DNA of 41,385 nt from Bacteroidales bacterium (GTDB lineage Bacteria > Bacteroidota > Bacteroidia > Bacteroidales > UBA932). A model generated the notes under the pieces. That model made no database searches, was not told the DNA's origin, and saw only the letters and a list, made by a program, of their open reading frames with translations. Below are positions 18,350 through 26,435 of the stretch, one piece after another. The DNA lies in NCBI GenBank assembly GCA_017631435.1, contig JAGBTG010000052.1:1-41385 (forward strand). Reading direction: 5' to 3'. Made by a program: the position numbers and the translations under genes. Every line of letters starts with the position of its first letter. Positions within the stretch are counted from its first letter, which is position 1.

Positions 18350-18453
18350 GTTTATTAAGCTGCAAGACTTGTATCAAAAAGGGGAAGGCGACAAAGGTAA
18401 TTTGTGTGCATTGTAAAATCTGCCATTAGAATTCAAAGTTATTGATTGCGTTT

Positions 18454-19134
18454 TCAACTTTTATGTTCCAATGTGTATTCTCTGTATGATGTTGAGGCTA
18501 GGTTTATAACCATTTGTTTGTTACATTTTATATTGAATTTTTTAAGGGAAGTCTCTGCCGCTTTAAACCAATTGATAGGGATGTTGTCAATCTCTTTGGA
18601 TGGCGTATACTCCAGATTGTCTAAAAAGTTTTCTTGTCTAAAAATTTCTTTTGTTACTTTTGACCTAATTTGTAAATCAGATATTGTTTTGCTGTTTAAA
18701 ATTTCTTGTAATAATGCTGTGTCTGTTGTTATTCTGCTTTCAGTCAATTGGATAATTTGAATAAAGTTTGATATTTCATTTTCTACAAATCCACTCCACC
18801 AAACATCCTTTGGTTTGTATCCTAACGAGTATTCTTTAGGGAAATAGAGCTTCAATTCATCATCGGTAAGTAAGAATCCTATGCGTTTATAACACCCCTT
18901 TGGTATATCTCCATATATGCATGCGATGGTATTTGTCGTAGAAATATAATAGTCTGCAGTAAATAAACTACTACTATATCTGCTAATATTTAAGCATAGA
19001 GACAAGTATAAATTCGAATCTACTAACTTGCAAAAACAGCCATCTGTTATATAGCTGTCTTTAAACCATATATACCCCATTTTATGTAGGTGTGGTTTAA
19101 GAATATTACATAATTTATTTTTGGTTAATTTCAT
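18454..19134 (-). CDS. Hypothetical protein in AT-rich accessory patch
   Basis: A 226-residue soluble protein without signal peptide or membrane helix. I do not recognise the family. The sequence is mixed alpha/beta with a Trp-rich middle (KPKDVWWSGFVENEISNFIQ) and a Lys-rich C-terminal part. Base composition is much more AT-rich than the flanking mutS/permease and Smr genes, as expected of acquired DNA. Its ATG lies one base after the stop of an open tail that continues the upstream lipoprotein gene in another frame (see that entry), which implies the two genes form a translationally coupled pair. Size and pairing would fit a toxin-immunity or accessory cassette, but nothing in the sequence proves it. 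Confidence 0.6.
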   Translation of the reverse strand: MKLTKNKLCNILKPHLHKMGYIWFKDSYITDGCFCKLVDSNLYLSLCLNISRYSSSLFTADYYISTTNTIACIYGDIPKGCYKRIGFLLTDDELKLYFPKEYSLGYKPKDVWWSGFVENEISNFIQIIQLTESRITTDTALLQEILNSKTISDLQIRSKVTKEIFRQENFLDNLEYTPSKEIDNIPINWFKAAETSLKKFNIKCNKQMVINLASTSYREYTLEHKS

Positions 19135-19206
19135 TCTATTTTTTTATAAGATTCTCCCTAGTTTTTGCCTTTTTGTATCCTGAAGGAGAGTCAGGTCTGA
19201 TTCCCT

Positions 19207-19926
19207 TTATTTTAGGATATTCTTTATCATGTCGTTATCGGATCTTAGACGGGAGATATAGTATCCTTCAGGTTCATCAGGTAGATGAAAAACATATTTA
19301 AAATATATATTGTGTTTTGCAGCTAGGCTTATAATGTATTTGTAATTAAACTTTTTTCCGTGCCATGTATAGTTCACAGAATCGCTTCCAAACCTTAGGT
19401 TTGGGATCCATGAGGCAATTTCACCGTTCTCTTTGAGATACATATTCAAAATAGGAAGTATTCCTTCTTTATCATAGATTTGTTTAATATTTGAATCAAC
19501 TGAAAAGCGACAACTTCTAAGATAACTATCATAAAACAGAGTAGAATCAACGTTAAGAATATTGTTATTTTTTACTAGAGAATCATATAATCCTATCATA
19601 TACTCTTTATAATCTTGTGGAGATATAAGGAGTGCCTTCTTATATAAGTACTTTGGATCAATTATAGCCTCATATGCGTGATCTTTGCAACCTTGAGGAT
19701 CTTCTGAAGACCTTGTATTACTTAGTTTGAATACTACAGGAATTACAGGATAGCTATATGGAATGTCCTTAATGTATAAATCTACATTATACTCCATAGA
19801 GGGAACTATATTCCTATAAAGGTATACATTGCTTCTCTTGTCTTGGTTTTTACAGGAAGTGGAATAAAATACTGACAATATTAACCAGAGAATTATTAGT
19901 TTATATTCAATTTTTTTTATTATCAT
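19207..19926 (-). CDS. Hypothetical lipoprotein, probably frameshifted near its 3' end
   Basis: A 239-residue exported lipoprotein. The ATG at 19926 is chosen because it directly precedes the signal peptide (MIIKKIEYKLIILW, lipobox YSTSC, Cys25); an earlier in-frame start at 19971 would add 15 hydrophilic residues. The family is not recognised. The reading frame ends at 19207 with MIKNILK, but the next frame, entered by a -1 shift near 19220, stays open to a TAG at 19136-19138. It would read KEYPKIKGIRPDSPSGY then KKAKTRENLIKK. That ends one base before the downstream ATG. The full-length gene may therefore be about 19136-19926, with one base lost. AT-rich, like its neighbour. Confidence 0.55.
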   Translation of the reverse strand: MIIKKIEYKLIILWLILSVFYSTSCKNQDKRSNVYLYRNIVPSMEYNVDLYIKDIPYSYPVIPVVFKLSNTRSSEDPQGCKDHAYEAIIDPKYLYKKALLISPQDYKEYMIGLYDSLVKNNNILNVDSTLFYDSYLRSCRFSVDSNIKQIYDKEGILPILNMYLKENGEIASWIPNLRFGSDSVNYTWHGKKFNYKYIISLAAKHNIYFKYVFHLPDEPEGYYISRLRSDNDMIKNILK

Positions 19927-20428
19927 CTTTTGTGTCGTAATTATGTTGAGATTTTCTTTGTTCCAAATCATATATTACTCTAATAAGATTCTCTAGATGG
20001 TATGAAAATTTCTCATTCAATTCTAGAATTTTCATATAGTTGCTGGAGTTGGTATACGCGCTAAAGTTTAATTGTTAAAAAATCTAGTGATATGCTACAT
20101 CTCAAGTTTTTGGCTTGAGGGATAGAACAGGATGACTTGATTAGTCTGCTATAAAGATAGGGAAAATTATCGGGAAGAAAAAGAGGGGGAATGAACTGAT
20201 TTTTAAAAAATTGGAGCGATGAGGGCTGTTATGGTGTGTAATGGGGATTTATAGATGTGAAATTTTTTTCAAGATAATAGGTGCACTTGTCTCGTTTGTA
20301 CGCTGTATATAAACGATTGGCGTCCTTAACCCCAGATGCGCTGTGAGGGTTAAGGACGCCAATATGCTTTGTGGGTGCCTGGAGAAGAGGTTGTTGTGCT
20401 TAACCTCTTGGCAAAATCCACTTGTCTG
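19927..20428. other. AT-rich intergenic stretch with several inverted repeats, no gene
   Basis: I see no convincing coding region. It holds a 10-bp inverted repeat (TATGAAAATT 20001-20010 / AATTTTCATA 20027-20036), a small hairpin CTCAAG (20101-20106) / CTTGAG (20114-20119), the 17-bp inverted repeat at 20316-20363 listed separately, and a 7-bp hairpin AGAGGTT / AACCTCT around 20384-20406. None has a T run on the side that would terminate a flanking gene. Confidence 0.6.
20316..20363. repeat. Perfect 17-bp inverted repeat
   Basis: ATTGGCGTCCTTAACCC (20316-20332) and GGGTTAAGGACGCCAAT (20347-20363) flank a 14-nt loop. There is no T run on either side, so it does not look like an intrinsic terminator. 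It lies at the boundary between the AT-rich patch and the housekeeping block. Confidence 0.85.
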
Positions 20429-21544
20429 TTATACCGTTACCATTGTAGCTCCATATCCGTACTCCTTGAATGAGGCGTCCTGCCAGCGGCAGGTTGGGTA
20501 TTTGGTCTTGAGCTCTGTGAGGATGGCTTTTCTGAGCACTCCATCTCCCTTGCCGTGGATGAAGACGATGCGCTGCCCTTTTTTGCGTAGGACGGTTTTC
20601 ATTGCTTCGTTGAACTTCTCCATCTGGTATTTGAGGATGGCGGTGTTGTCCATGCCAACAATGGTTTCAAGAAGTGCTGAGGCGTGAAGGTCTACCTCCA
20701 GGATGCCTGAAGACGAAGTCTTTATAAGGGCCTTCTCCTCAATAGCCTCTTTGTTTCCCTTGGAGATTTCTACCCATTTGCCGTTGATGAATGCCCTGTT
20801 GCCGGAAGTGTTGCCTGTGCTGTTTCCGGCTCCCTGTCTGTTGCCGCCTTGTGCACATTCTTTCTCCCCCTGGAATTTTTCCTTAAGGGCCTGTCTTAGC
20901 TTGTCGTCATCAGCGGTCTGAATCAGTGGGAGCTCCTTCACATTCTCATTAACCATCGGGATTATATAAGACTTGCCGGTGGTGTAGTCATTCTCCTTGT
21001 ACATTCCGTCTTTGAGGAGGTTGATGGGATCCAGTATGAAGTCCTTCTCAATCACCGGTTTAAGTGCGTGGGAGTTTGTGTTTCTCAAGCCCTGGCCCCT
21101 CTTGAACGGAACAATTCTTACAAGGACTCTCTTGGAGAAATCGTTCAGCTCCTCCTTGCCGAATCTGAACAGCTCCTTTACCTCGTACGGGATTACCTCG
21201 CCTGCAAACATTGTGAGGTGGGCGGTGGTGCCGTCTTTTTTTACGGTCTGCACGGAGTAGGTTACCAGCAGGTTGTAGTTGCACTCGTTGGCCATTGAGC
21301 ACGCAAATCCGGCTCCGGCTTTGTCGTATGCCAGTGCAATGTTCAGTTTCTCGCCATCTTTTGTCTGGATGTTCTTGCCCTCTGCAGCCACAGCGTTCTC
21401 CTCCACTACAACGCACTCCCTCTCCGGAACAGGAATCTCAAACCCGTCCTCATCTTCAACTGTAACCCAGCCTTTCTTTCCAAAACCTACAACCATTCCC
21501 CCTCCGGTCTGGTTGAGGAACCTTACTTTGTCTCCAATCTTCAT
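20429..21544 (-). CDS. DUF2027 domain protein with C-terminal Smr domain
   Basis: A 371-residue cytoplasmic protein. The N-terminal region (MKIGDKVRFLNQTGGGMVVGF and VEDEDGFEIPVPERECVVV) is a small beta domain typical of DUF2027. A central beta-sandwich-like region follows, then a low-complexity Gly/Asn linker (about 235-250). The last 90 residues form an Smr domain with the hallmark VDLHASALLE and IVFIHGKGDGVLRKAI motifs. Smr domains are nicking endonucleases or RNA-binding modules in MutS2-like proteins. This combined form is widespread in Bacteroidetes, and its exact role is unsettled. Its ATG overlaps the stop of yqeY by one base. Confidence 0.88.
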   Translation of the reverse strand: MKIGDKVRFLNQTGGGMVVGFGKKGWVTVEDEDGFEIPVPERECVVVEENAVAAEGKNIQTKDGEKLNIALAYDKAGAGFACSMANECNYNLLVTYSVQTVKKDGTTAHLTMFAGEVIPYEVKELFRFGKEELNDFSKRVLVRIVPFKRGQGLRNTNSHALKPVIEKDFILDPINLLKDGMYKENDYTTGKSYIIPMVNENVKELPLIQTADDDKLRQALKEKFQGEKECAQGGNRQGAGNSTGNTSGNRAFINGKWVEISKGNKEAIEEKALIKTSSSGILEVDLHASALLETIVGMDNTAILKYQMEKFNEAMKTVLRKKGQRIVFIHGKGDGVLRKAILTELKTKYPTCRWQDASFKEYGYGATMVTV

Positions 21545-21987
21545 TATAGCAGTTTCTTTACAAGTGCAGAGATTGCTTTGCCCTCAGCTTTGCCTGCAAG
21601 AGCCTTGGTTGCTGTGCCCATCACCTTGCCCATGTCCTGAGGACCGGTTGCACCTACCTGTGCGATGATTTTCTTAAGCTCAGCCTCAAGCTCCTCCTCG
21701 CTCAGCTGTTTGGGAAGGTAAACCTCCATTGCTGCTGCCTCGGCAAGCTCCTGTGCTGCAAGCTCCTCCCTGTTTTGCTGCTTGTAGATCTCAGCGGTCT
21801 CTTTGCGCTGTTTTACAAGTTTCTGGATAATCTTTACAACTGCCTCGTCTGCGATGCTCTCAGAGCCGTCTGCAGTCTTTGCAAGAGTAATAGCTGCCTT
21901 AATTGCCCTGAGTGACTCCAAACGGGTCTTCTCCTTTGCAAGCATTGCTGCCTTAATGTCCTGCTGTATCTGTTGTTCCATGCTCAT
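21544..21987 (-). CDS. yqeY: GatB/YqeY domain protein
   Basis: A 147-residue protein made almost entirely of the YqeY helical domain related to the tail of the GatB amidotransferase subunit. Seen: the opening helix QQDIKAAMLAKEKTRLESLRAIKAAI, the coiled Lys/Glu-rich middle (VKQRKETAEIYKQQNREELAAQE), the YLPKQLSEEELEAELKKII segment, and GPQDMGKVMGTATKALAGKAEG near the end. A tRNA-related role is presumed from homology only. An AGGAG-like sequence precedes the ATG, unusual here, where most genes lack one. Its stop overlaps the start of the Smr gene, so the pair is one transcription unit. Confidence 0.92.
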   Translation of the reverse strand: MSMEQQIQQDIKAAMLAKEKTRLESLRAIKAAITLAKTADGSESIADEAVVKIIQKLVKQRKETAEIYKQQNREELAAQELAEAAAMEVYLPKQLSEEELEAELKKIIAQVGATGPQDMGKVMGTATKALAGKAEGKAISALVKKLL

Positions 21988-22015
21988 TTTTGTAGTCTCC
22001 TGTATTTAAACATAA

Positions 22016-22044
22016 GACCTCCCTCAGTTTGTTCGGGGGAGGTC
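22016..22044 (-). terminator. Possible terminator of aspS / leader hairpin of yqeY
   Basis: An 8-bp stem, GACCTCCC (22016-22023) with GGGAGGTC (22037-22044), lies between aspS and yqeY, followed on the minus strand by only a weak TTATGTTT. It could be a weak terminator or an mRNA leader structure. Confidence 0.4.
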
Positions 22045-22089
22045 CTGTATTGTTGTCAATTAATTGTCGGGAAGAAATTGTCGGGAAGA

Positions 22090-23859
22090 TTATTTCTCCT
22101 CTCTTTTTGCTGTGCTTACAAGGAAAAGCTCCTCCATCTGTGCGTTGTCGATAAGGCTTGGAGCATCAAGCATCACATCACGGCCCATGTTGTTTTTAGG
22201 GAATGCGATGTAGTCTCTGATAGTCTCCTGTCCGCCGAACAACGAGCAGAAACGGTCAAATCCGAATGCGATACCGCCGTGAGGAGGTGCACCGTATTTG
22301 AATGCGTTGATAATGAAGCCAAAGCGGTACTCAGCATCCTCCTTGCTGAAGCCAAGAACCTCAAACATGCGCTCCTGGATCTTTGAGTCGTGGATTCTGA
22401 TAGAACCGCCACCAACCTCGGTACCGTTAAGGACAAAGTCGTATGCGTTGGCGTTAACCTGCTCCAAATCCTCTTTCCTGTTGCTGAAGAACTTCTCCAT
22501 ATCCTCAGGCTTAGGAGCGGTGAACGGATGGTGCATTGCATAGAATCTCTGGGTCTCATCATCCCACTCCAATAGAGGGAAATCACAAACCCATAGAGGT
22601 GCATAAACTGAGTTGTCCCTCAAACCAAGACGGTTACCCATCTCAAGACGAAGAGTTCCCAGTGCACCCTGCATTTTCTTTTTGTCTCCCGACAGGATAA
22701 GGATCAAGTCACCCTCTTTAGCGCCAATCTTCTCAGCAACAGCCTGCAACTGCTCTGCAGTGTAGAACTTGTCAATTGAAGATTTGATGCCGTCTGCGCC
22801 AAGTTTGATGTAAACCAAACCTTTGGCACCAACCTGAGGACGTTTAACCCACTCGGTAAGCTCATCAAGCTGTTTTCTTGTGTATGATGCGCAACCCTCA
22901 GCCACAATTGCACCAATGTACTCTGCCTGGTCAAAAACAGAGAAACCGTTGCCCTGAAGCATAGAGGTTACAGTGTTCATCTTCATTCCAAAACGGATAT
23001 CAGGTTTGTCTGATCCGTAGTACTCCATAGCGTCTGCATAAGAGATTCTTGGGAACTGGCCCTCAATCTCCTTGCCCAAAACATTCTTGAACAAAGATTT
23101 TGCAAGCCCCTCAAATGTGTTGAGGATATCCTCTCTCTCAACGAAAGACATCTCGCAGTCAATCTGGGTAAACTCAGGCTGACGGTCTGCGCGAAGGTCC
23201 TCGTCCCTGAAGCAGCGTACAATCTGGAAATATTTGTCATAACCTGCAACCATCAAAAGCTGCTTGAAGGTCTGCGGGCTCTGTGGAAGTGCATAGAACT
23301 CACCTGGGTTCATACGGCTTGGAACCACAAAGTCGCGTGCTCCCTCTGGAGTGGACTTGATAAGGTAAGGGGTCTCAATCTCCATGAAACCTATGTTGCT
23401 CAAGTAGTTTCTAACCTCATGAGCCATCTTGTGCCTAAGCTCCAAAGCTCTCTTAAGCGGCGCACGACGCAAATCAAGGTATCTGTACTGTGCCCTCAAC
23501 TCCTCGCCACCGTCTGTATTCTCCTCAATTGTGAAAGGAGGGGTAACAGCCGCATTAAGAACCTTTACATCAGTAAGGGCAATCTCAATCTCGCCGGTCT
23601 CAATCTTGGTATTTTTGCTCTGTCTCTCAACAACGGTACCTTTAGCCTGGATAACCCACTCTCTACCCATCTTCTCAACAAGCTCATTAACCTCCTTGTT
23701 GTGCTCATCAGCCACAAGCTGTGTAATGCCGTAACGGTCTCTTAGGTCAATGAAGTTAAGAGAACCCATCTTACGTACTCTCTGTACCCATCCGGCCAAG
23801 GTAACTTCCTGACCTACATTAGAAATGCGGAGCTCTCCGCAGGTGTGTGTTCTGTACAT
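22090..23859 (-). CDS. aspS: Aspartyl-tRNA synthetase
   Basis: Charges tRNA-Asp (class II synthetase) in the cytoplasm. 589 residues, the usual bacterial length. Seen: the N-terminal OB-fold anticodon-binding domain ([27 protein letters not shown]), class II motif 1/2 regions ([23 protein letters not shown], then [18 protein letters not shown]), the bacterial GAD insertion domain in the middle (about 285-420), and motif 3 [16 protein letters not shown] near the C-terminus. Codons are biased towards highly expressed usage. Its own -7 box lies in the gap after rsmA; the leader of roughly 50 nt contains an unusual GC-rich direct repeat. Confidence 0.97.
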   Translation of the reverse strand: MYRTHTCGELRISNVGQEVTLAGWVQRVRKMGSLNFIDLRDRYGITQLVADEHNKEVNELVEKMGREWVIQAKGTVVERQSKNTKIETGEIEIALTDVKVLNAAVTPPFTIEENTDGGEELRAQYRYLDLRRAPLKRALELRHKMAHEVRNYLSNIGFMEIETPYLIKSTPEGARDFVVPSRMNPGEFYALPQSPQTFKQLLMVAGYDKYFQIVRCFRDEDLRADRQPEFTQIDCEMSFVEREDILNTFEGLAKSLFKNVLGKEIEGQFPRISYADAMEYYGSDKPDIRFGMKMNTVTSMLQGNGFSVFDQAEYIGAIVAEGCASYTRKQLDELTEWVKRPQVGAKGLVYIKLGADGIKSSIDKFYTAEQLQAVAEKIGAKEGDLILILSGDKKKMQGALGTLRLEMGNRLGLRDNSVYAPLWVCDFPLLEWDDETQRFYAMHHPFTAPKPEDMEKFFSNRKEDLEQVNANAYDFVLNGTEVGGGSIRIHDSKIQERMFEVLGFSKEDAEYRFGFIINAFKYGAPPHGGIAFGFDRFCSLFGGQETIRDYIAFPKNNMGRDVMLDAPSLIDNAQMEELFLVSTAKREEK

Positions 23860-23912
23860 ATATGTTTGTATTTTAATATTTGTCTCTCTTGTGCGCGTAC
23901 GTGCGCGACCCG

Positions 23913-23920
23913 CAAAAATA
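23913..23920 (-). promoter_or_regulatory. Bacteroidetes -7 box for aspS
   Basis: TATTTTTG on the minus strand, a perfect TAnnTTTG, lies 53 bases before the aspS ATG. The leader between them carries two GTGCGCG copies (plus-strand 23891-23897 and 23901-23907). Confidence 0.5.
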
Positions 23921-23927
23921 ATAAAAT

Positions 23928-24743
23928 TTAGCTTATAAGCAATGTCAACTCAATGAACTGCTCCACTGAAAGCTGCTCCGGACGGAGTTCAAACAGGGTT
24001 GCAAGTGCCTCTGGAGTACTGTCGGGAGTAAAGTTCTTGCCCAACTCTGCCAAAATTGGTTTGATTGAGTTGCGGATGGTCTTGCGGCGCTGGTTGAAGC
24101 AGGCTTTTACTACCTTTTTGAACAGCACCTCGTCGCAACCGAGTTCCGTGCGGCCGTTGCGTACCAGGCGGATAACTCCGCTCTTCACTTTTGGAGGAGG
24201 TACAAAAACGTGCTCAGGAACAGTGAACAGGTACTCAATGTTGTACCATGCCTGAAGCAGTACGGAAAGGATTCCGTACGATTTGTTGCCCGGGCCGCTG
24301 GCAAGGCGCTCTGCCACCTCTTTCTGGAGCATGCACACAACCTGCGGAATTGTCTCCTTGTAATCCAAGACTTTGAAGAAGATCTGTGATGATATGTTGT
24401 ACGGGAAGTTGCCTATTACAGCAAACTCGCCGCTGAAAATCTTCTCAAGCGGAACCTGAAGGAAGTCCCTCTGCTGGAGCGAGTAGAGCATCTGCGGATA
24501 GGTCTTCTGAAGGTACTCAATTGATTCTGTATCAATCTCACACACTTCAAGTTTAATCTGCTCATCTGCAAGCATATATTTTGTAAGGACTCCCGTTCCC
24601 GGACCAATCTCCAGCACCTGAAGCTGCTGCGATTTTTCTTCCGGAAGGATAAGCCCCTCAACTATTCTCCTTGCTATTGACTCGTCTGCCAGAAAGTGCT
24701 GCCCAAGCCCCTTTTTGGCCTTTACTCCGTATTGTGTTGCCAT
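23928..24743 (-). CDS. rsmA: 16S rRNA dimethyladenosine transferase RsmA/KsgA
   Basis: Dimethylates the two adjacent adenines near the 3' end of 16S rRNA late in small-subunit assembly. The true start is the ATG at 24743 ([18 protein letters not shown]), giving 271 residues; the frame is open 90 codons further upstream, but that part has no family similarity and crosses the promoter. Seen: [19 protein letters not shown] at the N-terminus, SAM-binding [13 protein letters not shown], and the catalytic IGNFPYNIS motif (NFPY variant of NLPY). A small C-terminal helical domain includes [16 protein letters not shown] perfect -7 box ends 6 bases before the ATG, so the transcript is nearly leaderless. 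Confidence 0.95.
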   Translation of the reverse strand: MATQYGVKAKKGLGQHFLADESIARRIVEGLILPEEKSQQLQVLEIGPGTGVLTKYMLADEQIKLEVCEIDTESIEYLQKTYPQMLYSLQQRDFLQVPLEKIFSGEFAVIGNFPYNISSQIFFKVLDYKETIPQVVCMLQKEVAERLASGPGNKSYGILSVLLQAWYNIEYLFTVPEHVFVPPPKVKSGVIRLVRNGRTELGCDEVLFKKVVKACFNQRRKTIRNSIKPILAELGKNFTPDSTPEALATLFELRPEQLSVEQFIELTLLIS

Positions 24744-24749
24744 AATTGA

Positions 24750-24757
24750 CAAAGGTA
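24750..24757 (-). promoter_or_regulatory. Bacteroidetes -7 box for rsmA
   Basis: TACCTTTG on the minus strand, a perfect TAnnTTTG, 6 bases before the ATG at 24743. It lies in the spacer of the divergent promoter at 24770. Confidence 0.55.
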
Positions 24758-24769
24758 GGAAAATTTTAG

Positions 24770-24777
24770 TATATTTG
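24770..24777 (+). promoter_or_regulatory. Bacteroidetes promoter for the DUF5723 protein
   Basis: A perfect -7 box TATATTTG (24770-24777), with a TTG at 24746-24748 as a fair -33 element at 21-bp spacing. Transcription is expected to start near 24783. Confidence 0.6.
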
Positions 24778-24813
24778 GGAGTCAATATAATGAGAGAACA
24801 AGTACCGTATACT

Positions 24814-26151
24814 ATGAAAAAGTTATTGTCAGTTTTGGGATTTGCGATGGTTTTAGCGTGTATCCCTGTATCAGGTTTTTCACAATATTTGCGCAACTCA
24901 TACTTTATGGAGGGCTCCAGTGCCAGGATGAATCTGAATCCTGCACTTGCTCCAGCAAGGGGATATATCAATTTGCCTATAGTAGGAGCATTAGGTTTGG
25001 AAGTAGGCTCCAATTCTTTGGGGGCTCAGGATGTTATGGATATTATGGATGATGGTGGATCATTCTGTTCAAATGATAAGTTTATGGGGATGCTCAAGGA
25101 TGAAAATACTTTGGGACTGAAACTCAATACAGATCTCATAGCTTTTGGTTATCATACATCCAAGGCATTTTTGTCTTTTGGCGTGGCAGAGAGGGCGCAG
25201 GTAGATGCGATTGTTCCCAAATCCATGTTCCAGTATGTGTATGATCTGGAAAATGATTTGTTTACAGGTTTTAAAGAGTACAATGTCCGCAATGAGAGGC
25301 TGAATGTGAATGCCTATACAGAGCTGTCATTCGGGTATGCAAGACAGGTGGGCGAGAGGCTTACAATTGGTGGAAAGGCCAAAATGCTGTTGGGTTATGC
25401 CAATATAGACTTGAATGTAAAGAAGCTTGACATTGAGGCTTATGTACTTGAAAACAAGGTAGACAATGTCTATCCTTATTCCATCGTTGAAACTGATGCC
25501 CAGATGGCTCTGTCGGGAAAAGGAATTGAATTGGAATATGATGCCAACGGTTGTGTTGATGATGTGAAGATGGGGGAATTTGGGATAGGCGGTTATGGTG
25601 CGGCGGTAGATTTTGGCCTTGAGTTCAAGGTTACAGACCATATGTCACTTTATGCTTCGGTTGTGGATTTGGGATTCATTTCATGGAGCAAATCTGCATC
25701 GGAAGTTTTCACTTCAACCAATGCTGTGCACAAATATGAGAATCCTGAAGCTGATATTCTTGATTTTGAGACATTTGCCCTTAAGGGTGGCGTAAAGAAA
25801 GCTAGAAAGACTACTCTTGCAACAACCGTAACAGCTGGAGGAGAGTACGGTTTCTTTAATGACAAATTGAGTTTGGGACTCCTTTCGGTTACCAGTTTTG
25901 GGGAGTATGAGAAGTATTCTGAACTTATGGCAATTGCAACATTCCGTCCAAAATCGTTGTTTAATGTCTCTGCAAGCTATTCGTTGCTTCAGGGTACAGA
26001 TACATTTGGACTTGCGCTTAAACTTGGCCCGCTCATGGTTGGAACAGACTATATGTTTCTGAGCGACAATACCAAGCAGGTGAATGCCTACTTTGGATTC
26101 TCAATTCCACTTGGCAAAAAAGGAGTAGCAGGGCAGGGTGCAGAGCATTAA
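24814..26151 (+). CDS. DUF5723-like outer-membrane protein
   Basis: A 445-residue exported protein. The ATG at 24814 is chosen because it begins directly with a signal peptide (MKKLLSVLGFAMVLACIPVSGFSQ); earlier in-frame starts at 24715 and 24790 exist, and the first lies upstream of the promoter. The mature N-terminus has the NSYFMEGSSARMNLNPALAPARGYINLPIVG pattern typical of this PorV/DUF5723 barrel family. The rest alternates short hydrophobic and charged strands with many aromatic ends, as in a beta-barrel, ending in NAYFGFSIPLG. It is a predicted outer-membrane protein of unknown substrate. It is divergent from rsmA with interleaved promoters. Confidence 0.82.
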   Translation: MKKLLSVLGFAMVLACIPVSGFSQYLRNSYFMEGSSARMNLNPALAPARGYINLPIVGALGLEVGSNSLGAQDVMDIMDDGGSFCSNDKFMGMLKDENTLGLKLNTDLIAFGYHTSKAFLSFGVAERAQVDAIVPKSMFQYVYDLENDLFTGFKEYNVRNERLNVNAYTELSFGYARQVGERLTIGGKAKMLLGYANIDLNVKKLDIEAYVLENKVDNVYPYSIVETDAQMALSGKGIELEYDANGCVDDVKMGEFGIGGYGAAVDFGLEFKVTDHMSLYASVVDLGFISWSKSASEVFTSTNAVHKYENPEADILDFETFALKGGVKKARKTTLATTVTAGGEYGFFNDKLSLGLLSVTSFGEYEKYSELMAIATFRPKSLFNVSASYSLLQGTDTFGLALKLGPLMVGTDYMFLSDNTKQVNAYFGFSIPLGKKGVAGQGAEH

Positions 26152-26435
26152 GGTTGCAGGGTGGCAAGCCGGTAGAGCGGCAAGGTTGAAGAGTGGTGTC
26201 AAGGCTGCGGAGTGTCAGGGTGGCAAGCCGATGCGAACAAGAAGTGGCTGTTGAGGGCTCTCACGTGAGATTGGTGTTCGGATTGTAAAAAAGTTATGGC
26301 ACCCCGATAAGAACAAAGATGCGCCAAGAAGATACTTTATGCGATGTTGCATGTTCGTATCGTCTTGGCGCGTTTTATAGTTCCGGCGCGCTCCCGGGCC
26401 ATGCCATTCCAAGCAGCCCAGACAGCCCCACAGCC
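26152..26435. other. Intergenic stretch with short direct repeats and an inverted repeat
   Basis: No gene seen. CAGGGTGGCAAGCCG occurs twice (about 26157 and 26215). A 15-bp inverted repeat with one mismatch (GCGCCAAGAAGATAC at 26321-26335, GTATCGTCTTGGCGC at 26357-26371) is followed by GTTTTAT and could act as a weak terminator for the plus-strand gene. Confidence 0.5.

Noticed and set aside
24744-25013. Ninety-codon N-terminal extension of RsmA
   Set aside because: It has no similarity to the family, crosses the perfect -7 box and overlaps the divergent gene; the ATG at 24743 fits the family start.
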